Source of the DNA: UBA4416 sp040389965
Lineage (GTDB): Bacteria > Bacteroidota > Bacteroidia > B-17B0 > Aurantibacillaceae
Assembly: GCA_040389965.1 (NCBI GenBank)
Contig: JAZJZF010000040.1
Coordinates: 32,115-96,114 of the forward strand
Direction of reading: 5' to 3'
DNA: 64,000 nt
The notes beneath the pieces are model-generated. The model was not told the DNA's origin. It searched no databases and saw only the letters and a program-made list of their open reading frames with translations. Of the stretch, positions 6,169-15,198 are shown one piece after another. Made by a program: the position numbers and the translations under genes. Numbering within the stretch: position 1 is the stretch's first letter; the number at the start of each line of letters is the position of its first letter.

Positions 6169-7809
6169 ATGAAATCACTTTTATCACTTTTACTTTTTAT
6201 TTCTATAAGTGTCTCTTCGCAAACCACAAAAAATGAGGCCGAAAAGATTGCCTCTTTTTGCCAGATATGGGGCTTTCTTAAATATTACCATCCCGTAGTT
6301 GCCAAAGGTAGTTGCGATTGGAATCTTGAATTCAGAACGCGATTGAAAGATATTATGCCTTTGCATACCCGACAAGAGCTTAGTAACTATTATGTAAATT
6401 GGATCTTGAGTATGGGAAAGCTAAAAACCTGTACTAGCTGTATCAATGATGTTGCTGACAGTTTAAAGTTTAACGTTGATGAGAGATGGATGGATAATGA
6501 GTTGTTTAATGTTGAGCTGGAAGATATGCTGGTTTCCATTCAAAATAACAGATTTCAGGGAGAGCATTACTATGTAAAATACAATGGACAATATCAACAT
6601 AATGTGAAATTATTGCATGAAGAGGCCTACAAAGATTCTGTATTTCCCTCTGCCGAGCTTCGGTTATTAGGGCTTGCGCATTACTGGAACGTTGTTAATT
6701 ATTTTTTTCCTTATAAATATAAGATCGGGAGCGATTGGAAGTTGATTTTGGAGGAGATGATCCCAAAGTACAGAGATGCGAAAGATACCATGGCCTATCA
6801 CCTGGCTATGCTGGAAACTGTGGCTAAAATAAACGACAGTCATGCTAACTTTGTAACAGAATATACCAATCGTTATTTTGGGTATAAATGGGCACCATTT
6901 AAGTTTAAGCTCATAGATAACAAAGCTATTGTAACCGGCTTCTATAATGAAGTGATGTGCAGGCAAAACGACATCTGTTATGGCGATGTGTTTTTAACCG
7001 TAGATGGTAAAAGTATAAAAGATATTATAAAGAAGCAGTGGAACTATGTGCCGGCCTCCAATGATCCGGTGAAGCTCAGAAAAATGTACTTCGTTATTTT
7101 TAACGGACAAAGCGATTCGGTAAAAGTGAGTTTTGAACGAAATAACACCATCTATGAGAAAATGCTTTACCGCTACGAATACAAACAGTTTAATGTAAGT
7201 AAGGTTAATAAGGATACAACTTATAAGATCATACCCGGCAATATAGGTTATGTGAATATGGGTGTGCTGGAGAGAAACGAGGTACATAAGATGATGGCAG
7301 CATTAGAGCACACAAAAGCCATTATTTTCGACCTGCGAAATTATCCGAATGGTACCTTATATGATATAGCATTTTACTTAAACTCAGAAAGTAAACCCTT
7401 TGCCGCTTTCAGGGAACCAGATTTAAATTATCCGGGAGTTTACAAATATACCACTCCTTATTATTGCGGAAGTGATAATAAGAAAGCTTATAAAGGAAAG
7501 GTTGTGCTTTTGTTCAATGAAACAACCCAGAGCCACTCGGAGTTTACGGCGATGGTGTTACAAACAGCGCCCAATGTCATCAGCATTGGTAGCCAGACAT
7601 CCGGCGCAGATGGAGACGTATCATATATTGTCTTTCCCGGAAACTATAGTACGGCCATGACGGGTATTGGCGTGTATTATCCCGATGGGCGTGAAACCCA
7701 ACGTATTGGCATCGTTCCGGATATAGAAGTGAAGCCAACTATTGAAGGAATAAGGGCAAAAAAAGATGAAGTGCTGGAAAAGGCTGTTGAAATAATAAAT
7801 GGAAAATAA
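6169..7809 (+). CDS. Exported S41-family peptidase-like protein
   Basis: A 546-residue exported protein: a signal peptide of about 18 residues (SLLLFISISVSSQ), a long N-terminal helical domain (KIASFCQIWGFLKYYHP, often seen in front of Bacteroidota S41 domains), a PDZ-like segment near 265-290 (GDVFLTVDGKSI) and a C-terminal S41 (tail-specific protease/tricorn core) domain. The nucleophile region is QSHSEFTA with Ser455, where the family has SxSE; the substituted His is unusual but the Ser and Glu are kept. GIVPDIEV near the end is a family signature. The substrate is unknown. There is no T9SS domain, so it is probably periplasmic. Confidence 0.85.
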   Translation: MKSLLSLLLFISISVSSQTTKNEAEKIASFCQIWGFLKYYHPVVAKGSCDWNLEFRTRLKDIMPLHTRQELSNYYVNWILSMGKLKTCTSCINDVADSLKFNVDERWMDNELFNVELEDMLVSIQNNRFQGEHYYVKYNGQYQHNVKLLHEEAYKDSVFPSAELRLLGLAHYWNVVNYFFPYKYKIGSDWKLILEEMIPKYRDAKDTMAYHLAMLETVAKINDSHANFVTEYTNRYFGYKWAPFKFKLIDNKAIVTGFYNEVMCRQNDICYGDVFLTVDGKSIKDIIKKQWNYVPASNDPVKLRKMYFVIFNGQSDSVKVSFERNNTIYEKMLYRYEYKQFNVSKVNKDTTYKIIPGNIGYVNMGVLERNEVHKMMAALEHTKAIIFDLRNYPNGTLYDIAFYLNSESKPFAAFREPDLNYPGVYKYTTPYYCGSDNKKAYKGKVVLLFNETTQSHSEFTAMVLQTAPNVISIGSQTSGADGDVSYIVFPGNYSTAMTGIGVYYPDGRETQRIGIVPDIEVKPTIEGIRAKKDEVLEKAVEIINGK

Positions 7810-7878
7810 AAGAATTCCGGTATTATTTTAAATAACAATAATTGCTAAATTAGCACAACAAATCTAACCAGAATCTCT

Positions 7879-8952
7879 ATGTCAAAAGTTCACAATTTTA
7901 GCGCCGGCCCCGGTATTTTACCATTAGATGTTTTAAAACAAGCAGCAGATGCCTGTATCAATTTCGATAATATGAATTTATCGTTACTGGAAATTTCGCA
8001 CCGTAGTAAAAATTACGTGGCAGTAATGGATGAAGCACGCGCTTTAATAAAAGAATTGTTTGAAGTAGGAGATGATTATGAGGTATTTTATTTAGGTGGC
8101 GGAGCAAGCACACAGTTTGCTATGGTTCCTTATAATTTATTAACGGATAGCGGTTATGCAGCTTATGTAAATACCGGTGTTTGGGCAAGTAAAGCCATTA
8201 AAGAATCTAAAATTATTGGTAATACGAAAGTAATTGCTTCATCGGAAGACAAAAACTTTACCTATGTTCCTAAAGGTTACGAAATCCCTAAAGATGCCGA
8301 TTACCTGCATATTACATCAAATAATACCATTTATGGAACTCAAATGAAAAGTTTTCCTAAAACAGATATTCCTTTGGTATGCGATATGAGTTCTGATATT
8401 TTTAGCCGTAAAGTAAACGCGAAAGATTTTGCTTTGATCTATGCGGGTGCACAAAAAAATATAGGACCTGCAGGAAGTACCATGGTAATGGTAAAAAAAG
8501 ATATTTTAGGAAAAACAGGACGCAAAATGTTGTCGATGTTAGACTATAACGTCCATATAAAAGGAGAATCCATGTATAACACACCTCCTGTGTTTCCTGT
8601 ATATGTTACTATGTTGACATTGCGCTGGTTAAAACAAAATGGTGGTATTAGCTGGATTGAAAAAATCAATCAGCAAAAAGCAGATCTTTTATATAGCGAA
8701 ATCGACAGAAACTCGCAGTTTGTTGGCACTACTGTAAAAGAAGACAGAAGTAATATGAATGCCTGTTTCTTATTAGGCAAGCCTGAATTGGAGCCTGAGT
8801 TTGATAAATTATGGAAAAGTGCCGGTATTGATGGTATTCGTGGACACAGAGATGTAGGCGGTTACAGAGCATCTATGTACAACGCGTTACCTATAGAAAG
8901 TGTACAGGTACTGGTAGATACAATGAAGGCTTTTGAGCAAAAATTTGCTTAG
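7879..8952 (+). CDS. serC: Phosphoserine aminotransferase
   Basis: A 357-residue PLP enzyme of class V that makes 3-phosphoserine from 3-phosphohydroxypyruvate and glutamate in serine synthesis, and can act in pyridoxal phosphate synthesis. The start HNFSAGPGILP, the LGGGASTQFAM glycine loop, the DMSSDIFSR segment and the PLP lysine Lys193 in GAQKNIGPAG are all present, as is the C-terminal GHRDVGGYRASMYNA. Length is normal. The usual Bacteroidota neighbour serA is not here, so the gene stands alone. A short palindrome, TGCTAAATTAGCA, lies about 20 bases before the ATG. Confidence 0.96.
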   Translation: MSKVHNFSAGPGILPLDVLKQAADACINFDNMNLSLLEISHRSKNYVAVMDEARALIKELFEVGDDYEVFYLGGGASTQFAMVPYNLLTDSGYAAYVNTGVWASKAIKESKIIGNTKVIASSEDKNFTYVPKGYEIPKDADYLHITSNNTIYGTQMKSFPKTDIPLVCDMSSDIFSRKVNAKDFALIYAGAQKNIGPAGSTMVMVKKDILGKTGRKMLSMLDYNVHIKGESMYNTPPVFPVYVTMLTLRWLKQNGGISWIEKINQQKADLLYSEIDRNSQFVGTTVKEDRSNMNACFLLGKPELEPEFDKLWKSAGIDGIRGHRDVGGYRASMYNALPIESVQVLVDTMKAFEQKFA

Positions 8953-8995
8953 TGATATGTAAACAATAATAAAACACAAAATTCGTTTTAGAGTT

Positions 8996-9659
8996 ATGAT
9001 GAAATATCTTTTCTGTAGTATCTTGTGTTTGTATGGACTGTTCGGATATTCTCAGGACGAACCTAATTTTAGAGCCCCGGTATTGCCAAAGGTGGCAGTA
9101 AGGGCAAATCTTGGGATTCCTAAAATAATTTCCAGTCAACAATATCGTAATTCTTTTTCAGGAATATTTTCGGGTGAACTGGGTGTATCCTATAAATTAT
9201 TTTCGAATTATTTTTTTGGAGTAGGCTACAATTACAATTATTTTAAGGCACAACGTTATTTCAGAGAAAATACGAATCCACGAATTAATGCCAGTATGCA
9301 AATGCATGGAGGTCATTTAAAATTGGGTTACGATCATTTTTTTAAACCAACAGCTTTTACTACTATCTCCGTAAATATGGGTTATCAGGTAGGCAAGTAT
9401 TATGGTTTGGAATATCCTCTCAAAGATACCATAAGGAAAGGCTATAATACGCAGTTTGGAAATGCCTTTATAGAGCCAATGATAGGCGTTTACTTTATTG
9501 TANNNNNNNNNNCAGTTCAATGCCGCAAATATTGGTTTTGATAAATTTGGATTTGCTTCTTCCGGTACTCAAAAAGCCTATAATGATCTTCATAACAAGT
9601 GGGGCATGAGTATGATCACACTTGGTTTTGGTTTTTATTACGGCATTCAAAGAAAATAA
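8996..9659 (+). CDS. Outer-membrane beta-barrel protein, interrupted by an assembly gap
   Basis: An exported protein of about 220 residues with a signal peptide (SILCLYGLFGYSQ) followed by alternating aromatic/polar strands (YFFGVGYNYNYF, SVNMGYQVGKYYG) typical of a small outer-membrane barrel. Ten N at 9503-9512 interrupt it. After the gap the right frame reads QFNAANIGFDKFGF to GMSMITLGFGFYYGIQRK with its stop at 9657-9659, a natural last barrel strand. The apparent frame change at the gap is therefore only a matter of unknown gap length. The next gene starts five bases later. Confidence 0.75.
9503..9512. other. Assembly gap (10 N)
   Basis: Scaffold gap of placeholder length inside the outer-membrane protein gene; the reading frame on the two sides differs by the gap length only. 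Confidence 0.95.
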
Positions 9660-9664
9660 ACCTG

Positions 9665-10954
9665 ATGCGGGCAGGTGTTATAGTATGTTTCATTTTCCTC
9701 GCAACACTTCCTGTATTTTCTCAAAGCTCTTTATTCCCTATTAGGGGCAGAGTTATTGACATGGCAACAAAGGCCACTCTCAAAAATGTCAGTATCAGTA
9801 TTAACGGAACCTTAAGCGGTACTGTGAGTGATAGTGTCGGAACCTTCAATATACAGGGCCAGGGCGTGGCAGTGATCCTGAATTTTTCTATACTGGGCTA
9901 TGAAAAAAAATCCGTTAAAGTAAGTGAACAATTGAAAGATACACTGATTGTGGAGCTTGTTCAAAAACAAAATAATCTTAGCGAAGTCAATATCAGTGCT
10001 ACAGGAGTAGAAGTCGTTCATAAAAGTAAACGTTATAATGTATTGGATTATGAGTTTTACGGCGACAATATTCTACTGATCACTTATGTGGATCTCAATA
10101 AATCGAAATTGGTACTAATTAACCAAAACTCCGATACGCTTGGTTTCAAAAAAATCCCATACGAGCCTAACAGACTGTTTAAGGACTGTATTGGTAATAT
10201 ACACGTGGTGTGCAGAGATAGCTTGTATCAGGTATATTACAATGGAAAAACCCTTAGTTTGCTTTCCGGGAAAAGTACCCGTGATTTTGAGGATATTCTT
10301 TTGCCTTGCGTAGCGCAGGACTCGTCCAATTATTTTACAATAAACAAATATGGTTCAATGCTGGTTAACGCAGACGGATTTCATGCGTTTCATTCCCATA
10401 ACCTCGGATTGAACTATGTGTTCGCAAATAAAAAAACGCGTCAAAAACAATTGCTGATCTCTATAGAGGATGAGAAAGGGATGGTAATAAGCAAGGATGA
10501 AGATGCTTTTGAGGCGAGAAAAAGGGCATCAGGATTAAGTACCGAAGGTGACAAAACCTTTACGGAAGCCATTCTGTTAAAAGAGATCTATGCACCACTT
10601 TACAATATTCATAACCGAATCTATATTTTTGATTTCGTGAATAGTAAGATCCGGCCTTTTGACAAGCAGCAAATGCCCGAACGGGAAGTTCCTATTGAGT
10701 TTCACAAAACTCTAAAATTTATACGGGATGTACAGATCGATGAGAAGACCGGAAAAGTCTTTGCCTTATTTGAGTCGAATGGAATTATAGAACTACAGGA
10801 AGTTAACCTGAATACGGGACTTATAAATGCGTCTTATAAAATCCCCTTTGTATTTGTAAACCATGTGAAGGTGCATGGTGATTACATTTATTTTATTCGC
10901 AAAGAAAATGCGTATGATGATGCGAAATTTTTATCGAGGCTGAAAGTACATTAA
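9665..10954 (+). CDS. Exported CarboxypepD_reg-like protein (paralogue 1)
   Basis: A 429-residue exported protein. After a signal peptide (MRAGVIVCFIFLATLPVFSQ) comes a carboxypeptidase-regulatory-like beta-sandwich (about 27-100: GRVIDMATKATLKNVSISI, YEKKSVKV), as at the head of SusC/TonB receptors, but no plug or barrel follows. The remaining 320 residues are beta-rich with propeller-like repeats (NILLITYVDLNKSKLVLIN, RIYIFDFVNSKIRPF) and no known function. The start at 9665 gives the signal peptide; a longer frame overlaps the preceding gene. The next gene is a clear paralogue. Confidence 0.75.
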   Translation: MRAGVIVCFIFLATLPVFSQSSLFPIRGRVIDMATKATLKNVSISINGTLSGTVSDSVGTFNIQGQGVAVILNFSILGYEKKSVKVSEQLKDTLIVELVQKQNNLSEVNISATGVEVVHKSKRYNVLDYEFYGDNILLITYVDLNKSKLVLINQNSDTLGFKKIPYEPNRLFKDCIGNIHVVCRDSLYQVYYNGKTLSLLSGKSTRDFEDILLPCVAQDSSNYFTINKYGSMLVNADGFHAFHSHNLGLNYVFANKKTRQKQLLISIEDEKGMVISKDEDAFEARKRASGLSTEGDKTFTEAILLKEIYAPLYNIHNRIYIFDFVNSKIRPFDKQQMPEREVPIEFHKTLKFIRDVQIDEKTGKVFALFESNGIIELQEVNLNTGLINASYKIPFVFVNHVKVHGDYIYFIRKENAYDDAKFLSRLKVH

Positions 10955-10965
10955 GTATTCAGCAT

Positions 10966-11028
10966 TTATTCGAAACGTAAACTCTCTATAGGATCGAGCT
11001 GAGAAGCACGTTTGGGAGGTAAGTAGCC
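10966..11028 (-). pseudogene. Relic of an ABC permease 3' end between the two paralogues
   Basis: On the minus strand this reads GYLPPKRASQLDPIE and SLRFE then a stop, nearly identical to the last 20 residues of the intact MacB-type permease at 12404 (GYLPAKRASQLDPIE). At DNA level 10965-11030 and 12403-12468 match almost base for base. It is the tail of a duplicated permease gene left when the unit [CarboxypepD_reg gene + convergent permease end] was duplicated in tandem. Confidence 0.8.
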
Positions 11029-11087
11029 ACTTATATTTATTATTTTATATTAAAATGATTAAATTCATATATTCATTAAAAAACGTC

Positions 11088-12395
11088 ATGAAACGGATAG
11101 TGTTTTTTGTATATATTTTTCTCATCTGCAGTATCTCAACATTTGCACAATCACAAGGATTTTCTTTAAAAGGTAAAGTAAGGGACAACGTTACTAAATT
11201 ACCTTTAAAAAATGTGAGTATTAGTGTTGATGGTACTCTGAGTGGTACGATTAGTGATAGCACAGGGGCTTTTAGCTTATACATTCCTGTCAATGCCATC
11301 AGATTACAGTTTTCAATACTGGGTTACGAGAAAAAGTTCATTAAGATAAGCCCGGAATCTACTGCCGAACTTGTGATTGAGCTGACAAAAAAAATAACTG
11401 ATCTGAATGAAGTTACGATTAATGCTCCCGCAGTTGAGATCATCCATAAGCACAAACGCTATAATGTATTGGATTATGAGTTTTATGGTGACAATATTTT
11501 ACTGATCACCTATGTTGATCTTGACAAGGCTAAACTGGTACTGATCAATCAAAACTCTGATACCCTTGGTATTAAACGTATTCCCTCCGAACCTAACAGA
11601 TTGTTTAAAGATTGTCTCGGGAATATCCATGTGGTTTGCCATGATAGCATCTACCAGGCCTATTACAATGAGAATAAACTTCAGCTATTGACATCAAAAA
11701 GTATTGGTGATTTTGAGAAAATTCTTTTGCCTTGTGTGGCGCAGGATTCTTCCAATTTCTACCTGGAAACCAAGGCCGGCACTCATATGGTTAACGATTT
11801 TTTTAAGTCTGTTAAATCAAACAGTTATATCGTTAACTATACCAGCATAAATAAAAAGAGTAGGCAACGGCTTAACTTTGCTATGATTGTTGATGAAAAA
11901 ACGATTAACCAGCAGGCAGAAGAAAAATCCAGGCAAGATTATAAAGTGCAACTGGCGAAAAAATATAAGTACCGTTACAATCGCTGGGCTGAGAATTTAT
12001 TTGTAGAAACTCTTGTGTTTACTGAAGTGTATGCTCCTCTATACAATATCAATAATTCTATTTATATTTTCGATTGCATTAACAATAATATACAATGCTA
12101 CGATAAGCTCTGTCAATTAAAGAAAACAATACCTATCGATTTTCATAAAAATTTGCAGTTTACGAGGGAGATGCAGATCGATCCTAAAACATTGAAAGCC
12201 TTTGCCGTCTTTGAATCGAATGGCATCAGTGAATTGAAAGAGATCAACCTGAATACCGGCCGGGTAAATGCTTCTTGCAAAATTCCTTTTGTGTTTGTTA
12301 ATCACATTAAAGTATATGATAATTACATTTACTTTATCAGGAAAGGAAAAGAGTATGATGAGACACGGTATTTATCCAGATTGAAAATGAACTAG
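11088..12395 (+). CDS. Exported CarboxypepD_reg-like protein (paralogue 2)
   Basis: A 435-residue paralogue of the gene at 9665, alike along the whole length (for example HKRYNVLDYEFYGDNILLIT, EPNRLFKDCLGNIHVVC, LPCVAQDSSN and KIPFVFVNHIKV). It has a signal peptide (IVFFVYIFLICSISTFAQ), a CarboxypepD_reg-like domain at about 25-100 and the same beta-rich remainder. The best start is ATG 11088; ATG 11055 adds 11 residues. The middle (260-320) differs most between the two copies. It is convergent with the permease gene, which ends nine bases away. Confidence 0.75.
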   Translation: MKRIVFFVYIFLICSISTFAQSQGFSLKGKVRDNVTKLPLKNVSISVDGTLSGTISDSTGAFSLYIPVNAIRLQFSILGYEKKFIKISPESTAELVIELTKKITDLNEVTINAPAVEIIHKHKRYNVLDYEFYGDNILLITYVDLDKAKLVLINQNSDTLGIKRIPSEPNRLFKDCLGNIHVVCHDSIYQAYYNENKLQLLTSKSIGDFEKILLPCVAQDSSNFYLETKAGTHMVNDFFKSVKSNSYIVNYTSINKKSRQRLNFAMIVDEKTINQQAEEKSRQDYKVQLAKKYKYRYNRWAENLFVETLVFTEVYAPLYNINNSIYIFDCINNNIQCYDKLCQLKKTIPIDFHKNLQFTREMQIDPKTLKAFAVFESNGISELKEINLNTGRVNASCKIPFVFVNHIKVYDNYIYFIRKGKEYDETRYLSRLKMN

Positions 12396-12403
12396 GGTTA
12401 CGT

Positions 12404-13645
12404 TTATTCGAAACGTAAACTCTCTATAGGATCGAGCTGAGAAGCACGTTTGGCAGGTAAATAACCGCTTATTAAACCAACAACCATACATACAATGAAG
12501 CCGGTAATGATCCAGAACCAGGGCATGAAAAATTCGGAACTCAGGTTATACGAAATTAAATTGGCGGTTATAATTCCCATAAGGATCCCAAAAAAACCTC
12601 CTATCACACAAATAACAATACTTTCAATTAAAAACTGATTCTTGATGATCTCTGAGGTTGCTCCCAGGGCTTTGCGAATTCCTATTTCGCGTGTACGTTC
12701 GGTAACGGATACTAACATAATATTCATTAAGCCAATAGAAGCGCCAATCAATGTAATGATGCCGATAATGATAGCACCTGTGGAAGCCTTACTGGTTAAG
12801 CCTATGAGCATATTAGCAAGATTATCTGCTTTTGTGATTTCAAAATTATCGTCTTCTCCCAAAGGCACTCCGCGTATTTTTCTGAACAAACCGGTTGCTT
12901 CACCCAATGCAATATTAAGCAACTGCGTATTTTTTGCAAGAATACTTATGGTAAAACTCATATCCTGCTTGCCGTAGTATTGCCTTGCTGTTGTAAGGGG
13001 AATAATACAAACTTTATCTCCACCAAAACCCATACTGTTGCCTTTACTGGCCAGTACGCCAATAACACGGTACTTTGCGCTATTTATAGTAATGGTTTTA
13101 TCGAGACCACTTTTTTTATTTTTGAACAGATCGGTTTCAACGTCTTTACCAATAATGGCCAGATGAGCACTGCTTAAAACATCCTGTGCCGAAAAATTTC
13201 TGCCACCTTCGAGCTCGTAGCCACTGGTAGCAAGGTAGTTCTCGTCGCCACCAAACAGTTGTATATTGGGATTTGTTTTTTCAGACTCGAATTTAATGCG
13301 TGCCGCAAAAGACGCCATGGTTGAAACAGCCGTAGTTACAGGGAAATTAAATTCATTTTTAAAACGTTGTGCTTCTTTATAGGAAATGGATTCATATTTT
13401 TTGGAACGTTTACCATGCCGGCCAACGCGTACACTTGTTTCTTTATTACGAATGGTAAATGAATTGGCACCCATGCTGGTAAAGTTGCTATTAATAGAGG
13501 CCTTCATCGCATCAATAGCAGATGAAATCCCTACTAATGCCGTGATGCCAAAAAAGATAATGAGCATCGTTAAAAATGCCCTGAGCTTATTTCCTTTAAT
13601 AGAATCGGTAGCTACTTTTATGTTTTCGGTCAGCAAAAATGCCAT
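12404..13645 (-). CDS. MacB-type ABC transporter permease
   Basis: A 413-residue inner-membrane permease of the MacB/LolE superfamily: a first membrane span at about 17-40 (AFLTMLIIFFGITALVGIS), a periplasmic MacB_PCD domain (45-260) and a C-terminal FtsX domain with three spans (about 285-395), including the signature VTERTREIGIRKALGAT. It ends GYLPAKRASQLDPIE-SLRFE. No ATPase gene is adjacent. The polytopic membrane gene at 13685 lies 39 bases upstream on the same strand, so they may share a message. The substrate is unknown (candidates: peptides, lipoproteins, macrolide-like compounds). Confidence 0.88.
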   Translation of the reverse strand: MAFLLTENIKVATDSIKGNKLRAFLTMLIIFFGITALVGISSAIDAMKASINSNFTSMGANSFTIRNKETSVRVGRHGKRSKKYESISYKEAQRFKNEFNFPVTTAVSTMASFAARIKFESEKTNPNIQLFGGDENYLATSGYELEGGRNFSAQDVLSSAHLAIIGKDVETDLFKNKKSGLDKTITINSAKYRVIGVLASKGNSMGFGGDKVCIIPLTTARQYYGKQDMSFTISILAKNTQLLNIALGEATGLFRKIRGVPLGEDDNFEITKADNLANMLIGLTSKASTGAIIIGIITLIGASIGLMNIMLVSVTERTREIGIRKALGATSEIIKNQFLIESIVICVIGGFFGILMGIITANLISYNLSSEFFMPWFWIITGFIVCMVVGLISGYLPAKRASQLDPIESLRFE

Positions 13646-13684
13646 AAGGTAAAAGTAAGGATTAGAATTAATATTACACCGAAA

Positions 13685-15067
13685 TTATTCGTCTAATCCA
13701 TTAACGGCTTTTTCGTAGTCGGGGCTATGCAGGAGGCTTACGTCTATGTCTTTTTTATCCATTTTACCAAAGGCGTTCATATAGGATTTAAAGGTCATGG
13801 CATCAAAATGGATAATGCGGTATTTGTATTGAAAAGTCTGGTAAATATTTAAGACTACAAAAAGGCTAACGACTCCAAACCAGATCCTTGTTTTGGTTTT
13901 ATGAAGGATAGAGATCTTGTAAAAACAAGCCGCTAAAGGAAAAATCAACAGGGGGTATATGTCAATCATTGGTCTTAGCCCAAAGGAACCGCCATACCAC
14001 CAGCACCACCAGCTTGCAACAATATAGAAGTATAAAGGGAGTAAGATAAGATGTATAGTGTAAAATCCTTTAGCGCTTTGTTTCCTGATAAGATATAAGC
14101 CCGGAAATACAAATAAAAACAGGGGAGAATAGATAAGCCAGCTATTTCTAAAGCTGAATAAACAATCTAAGATATGTGGATGTCCAAAAAAGAAGCCTTC
14201 TTTACCATAAGAAAATGCCAGATAATGGCCGGTTACATATTTCCAGTAAAGCAATTGCGGGGATATAACAAGAAACGTTAAGCAAAAAAATAAAATGGCC
14301 TGCTTATAATGTTTAATAAAGAAAAAGAATCTGTCTTTAAGTTCCTGCCTATTATTGATACCAATAAGTACAATGGCAACAGCAAATAAAAGATTGATTG
14401 GTCGTATTAAAATAATTAAGCCTAATAGAACGGAGAGTGCAATAATGTATTTTGTTTTGGGATTTTGATAATATTTAATAATACAATAAAGAAATATTGA
14501 AAAAAGAGAAAAGGTGTAAGAATGGCTCATGACGGGCTCTACAGTTGAATAGCAAAGCAAGTTGGTTCCAAAGAAAATAACAAAAATACTGATAGTCGTT
14601 ATTTTTTCGGAATAGTATAGTAACAAAAGCTTTCGTAAATAAATGAAACCGAACAACACATAAAACAAGCCTGAAAATTCAATAAAAAAATGATAGATCT
14701 CTGAATAGCCGTCGGGATTATAATCCAAAGGGCCGGCCAAAGCATGCGCTGTCAAAAAGAACGGGGCGTAGAGTACAGCCATCCCCATCGAATATTTTAT
14801 AACATGGTTGCCATTCTTATCATCCACATAAACGTATTTTATGCCTTGATAGTTTTGCTTATTAGTAGCATTTATAAAACTTAGCTTCACATCTTTATTA
14901 ATAATTGTGGCCGGCAGGTAACAATAATATCCGATAGCATCCCATACAATAACACTTTTACTCCGGTATTTTTCAAGATTTAAGTGGACTTCGGTAATAG
15001 TTAAACATATGAGTATAATGCTTATTACAGAAGGCTTACGACGTATATATGCTAAAATAGATTTCAA
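13685..15067 (-). CDS. Polytopic membrane protein, possible GT-C type glycosyltransferase
   Basis: A 460-residue integral membrane protein with about ten to eleven hydrophobic spans. A first luminal loop carries WDAIGYYCYLPA near 42-53, an acidic residue in the place where GT-C glycosyltransferases (PMT/ArnT type) have their catalytic Asp. Later segments (VMSHSYTFSLFSIFLYCIIK, RPINLLFAVAIVL, WWCWWYGGSFGLRPMID) look like a family of uncharacterised Bacteroidota membrane proteins related to dolichyl-phosphate-sugar transferases. The assignment to GT-C rests on topology and that acidic loop, so it is tentative. Upstream lies the divergent DUF3089 gene. Confidence 0.55.
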   Translation of the reverse strand: MKSILAYIRRKPSVISIILICLTITEVHLNLEKYRSKSVIVWDAIGYYCYLPATIINKDVKLSFINATNKQNYQGIKYVYVDDKNGNHVIKYSMGMAVLYAPFFLTAHALAGPLDYNPDGYSEIYHFFIEFSGLFYVLFGFIYLRKLLLLYYSEKITTISIFVIFFGTNLLCYSTVEPVMSHSYTFSLFSIFLYCIIKYYQNPKTKYIIALSVLLGLIILIRPINLLFAVAIVLIGINNRQELKDRFFFFIKHYKQAILFFCLTFLVISPQLLYWKYVTGHYLAFSYGKEGFFFGHPHILDCLFSFRNSWLIYSPLFLFVFPGLYLIRKQSAKGFYTIHLILLPLYFYIVASWWCWWYGGSFGLRPMIDIYPLLIFPLAACFYKISILHKTKTRIWFGVVSLFVVLNIYQTFQYKYRIIHFDAMTFKSYMNAFGKMDKKDIDVSLLHSPDYEKAVNGLDE

Positions 15068-15198
15068 TAGAGCACCAGATATTCTTTAAAAATAAGCATT
15101 CCATTTAATACTACAACGGTGTTTATGAGCAATATTTTCCTCACATTTTCCCGGATATCTTTTGAACAGGTGGCATTGCTTTTTATAATTCAGTAGCG

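Noticed and set aside
7843..7855. TGCTAAATTAGCA palindrome before serC as a third copy of the SOS-like operator
   Set aside because: The ends are alike (TGCTA/TAGCA), but the spacing is four bases shorter; it is more likely part of the TAAATTAGCAC promoter element also seen at sucD.
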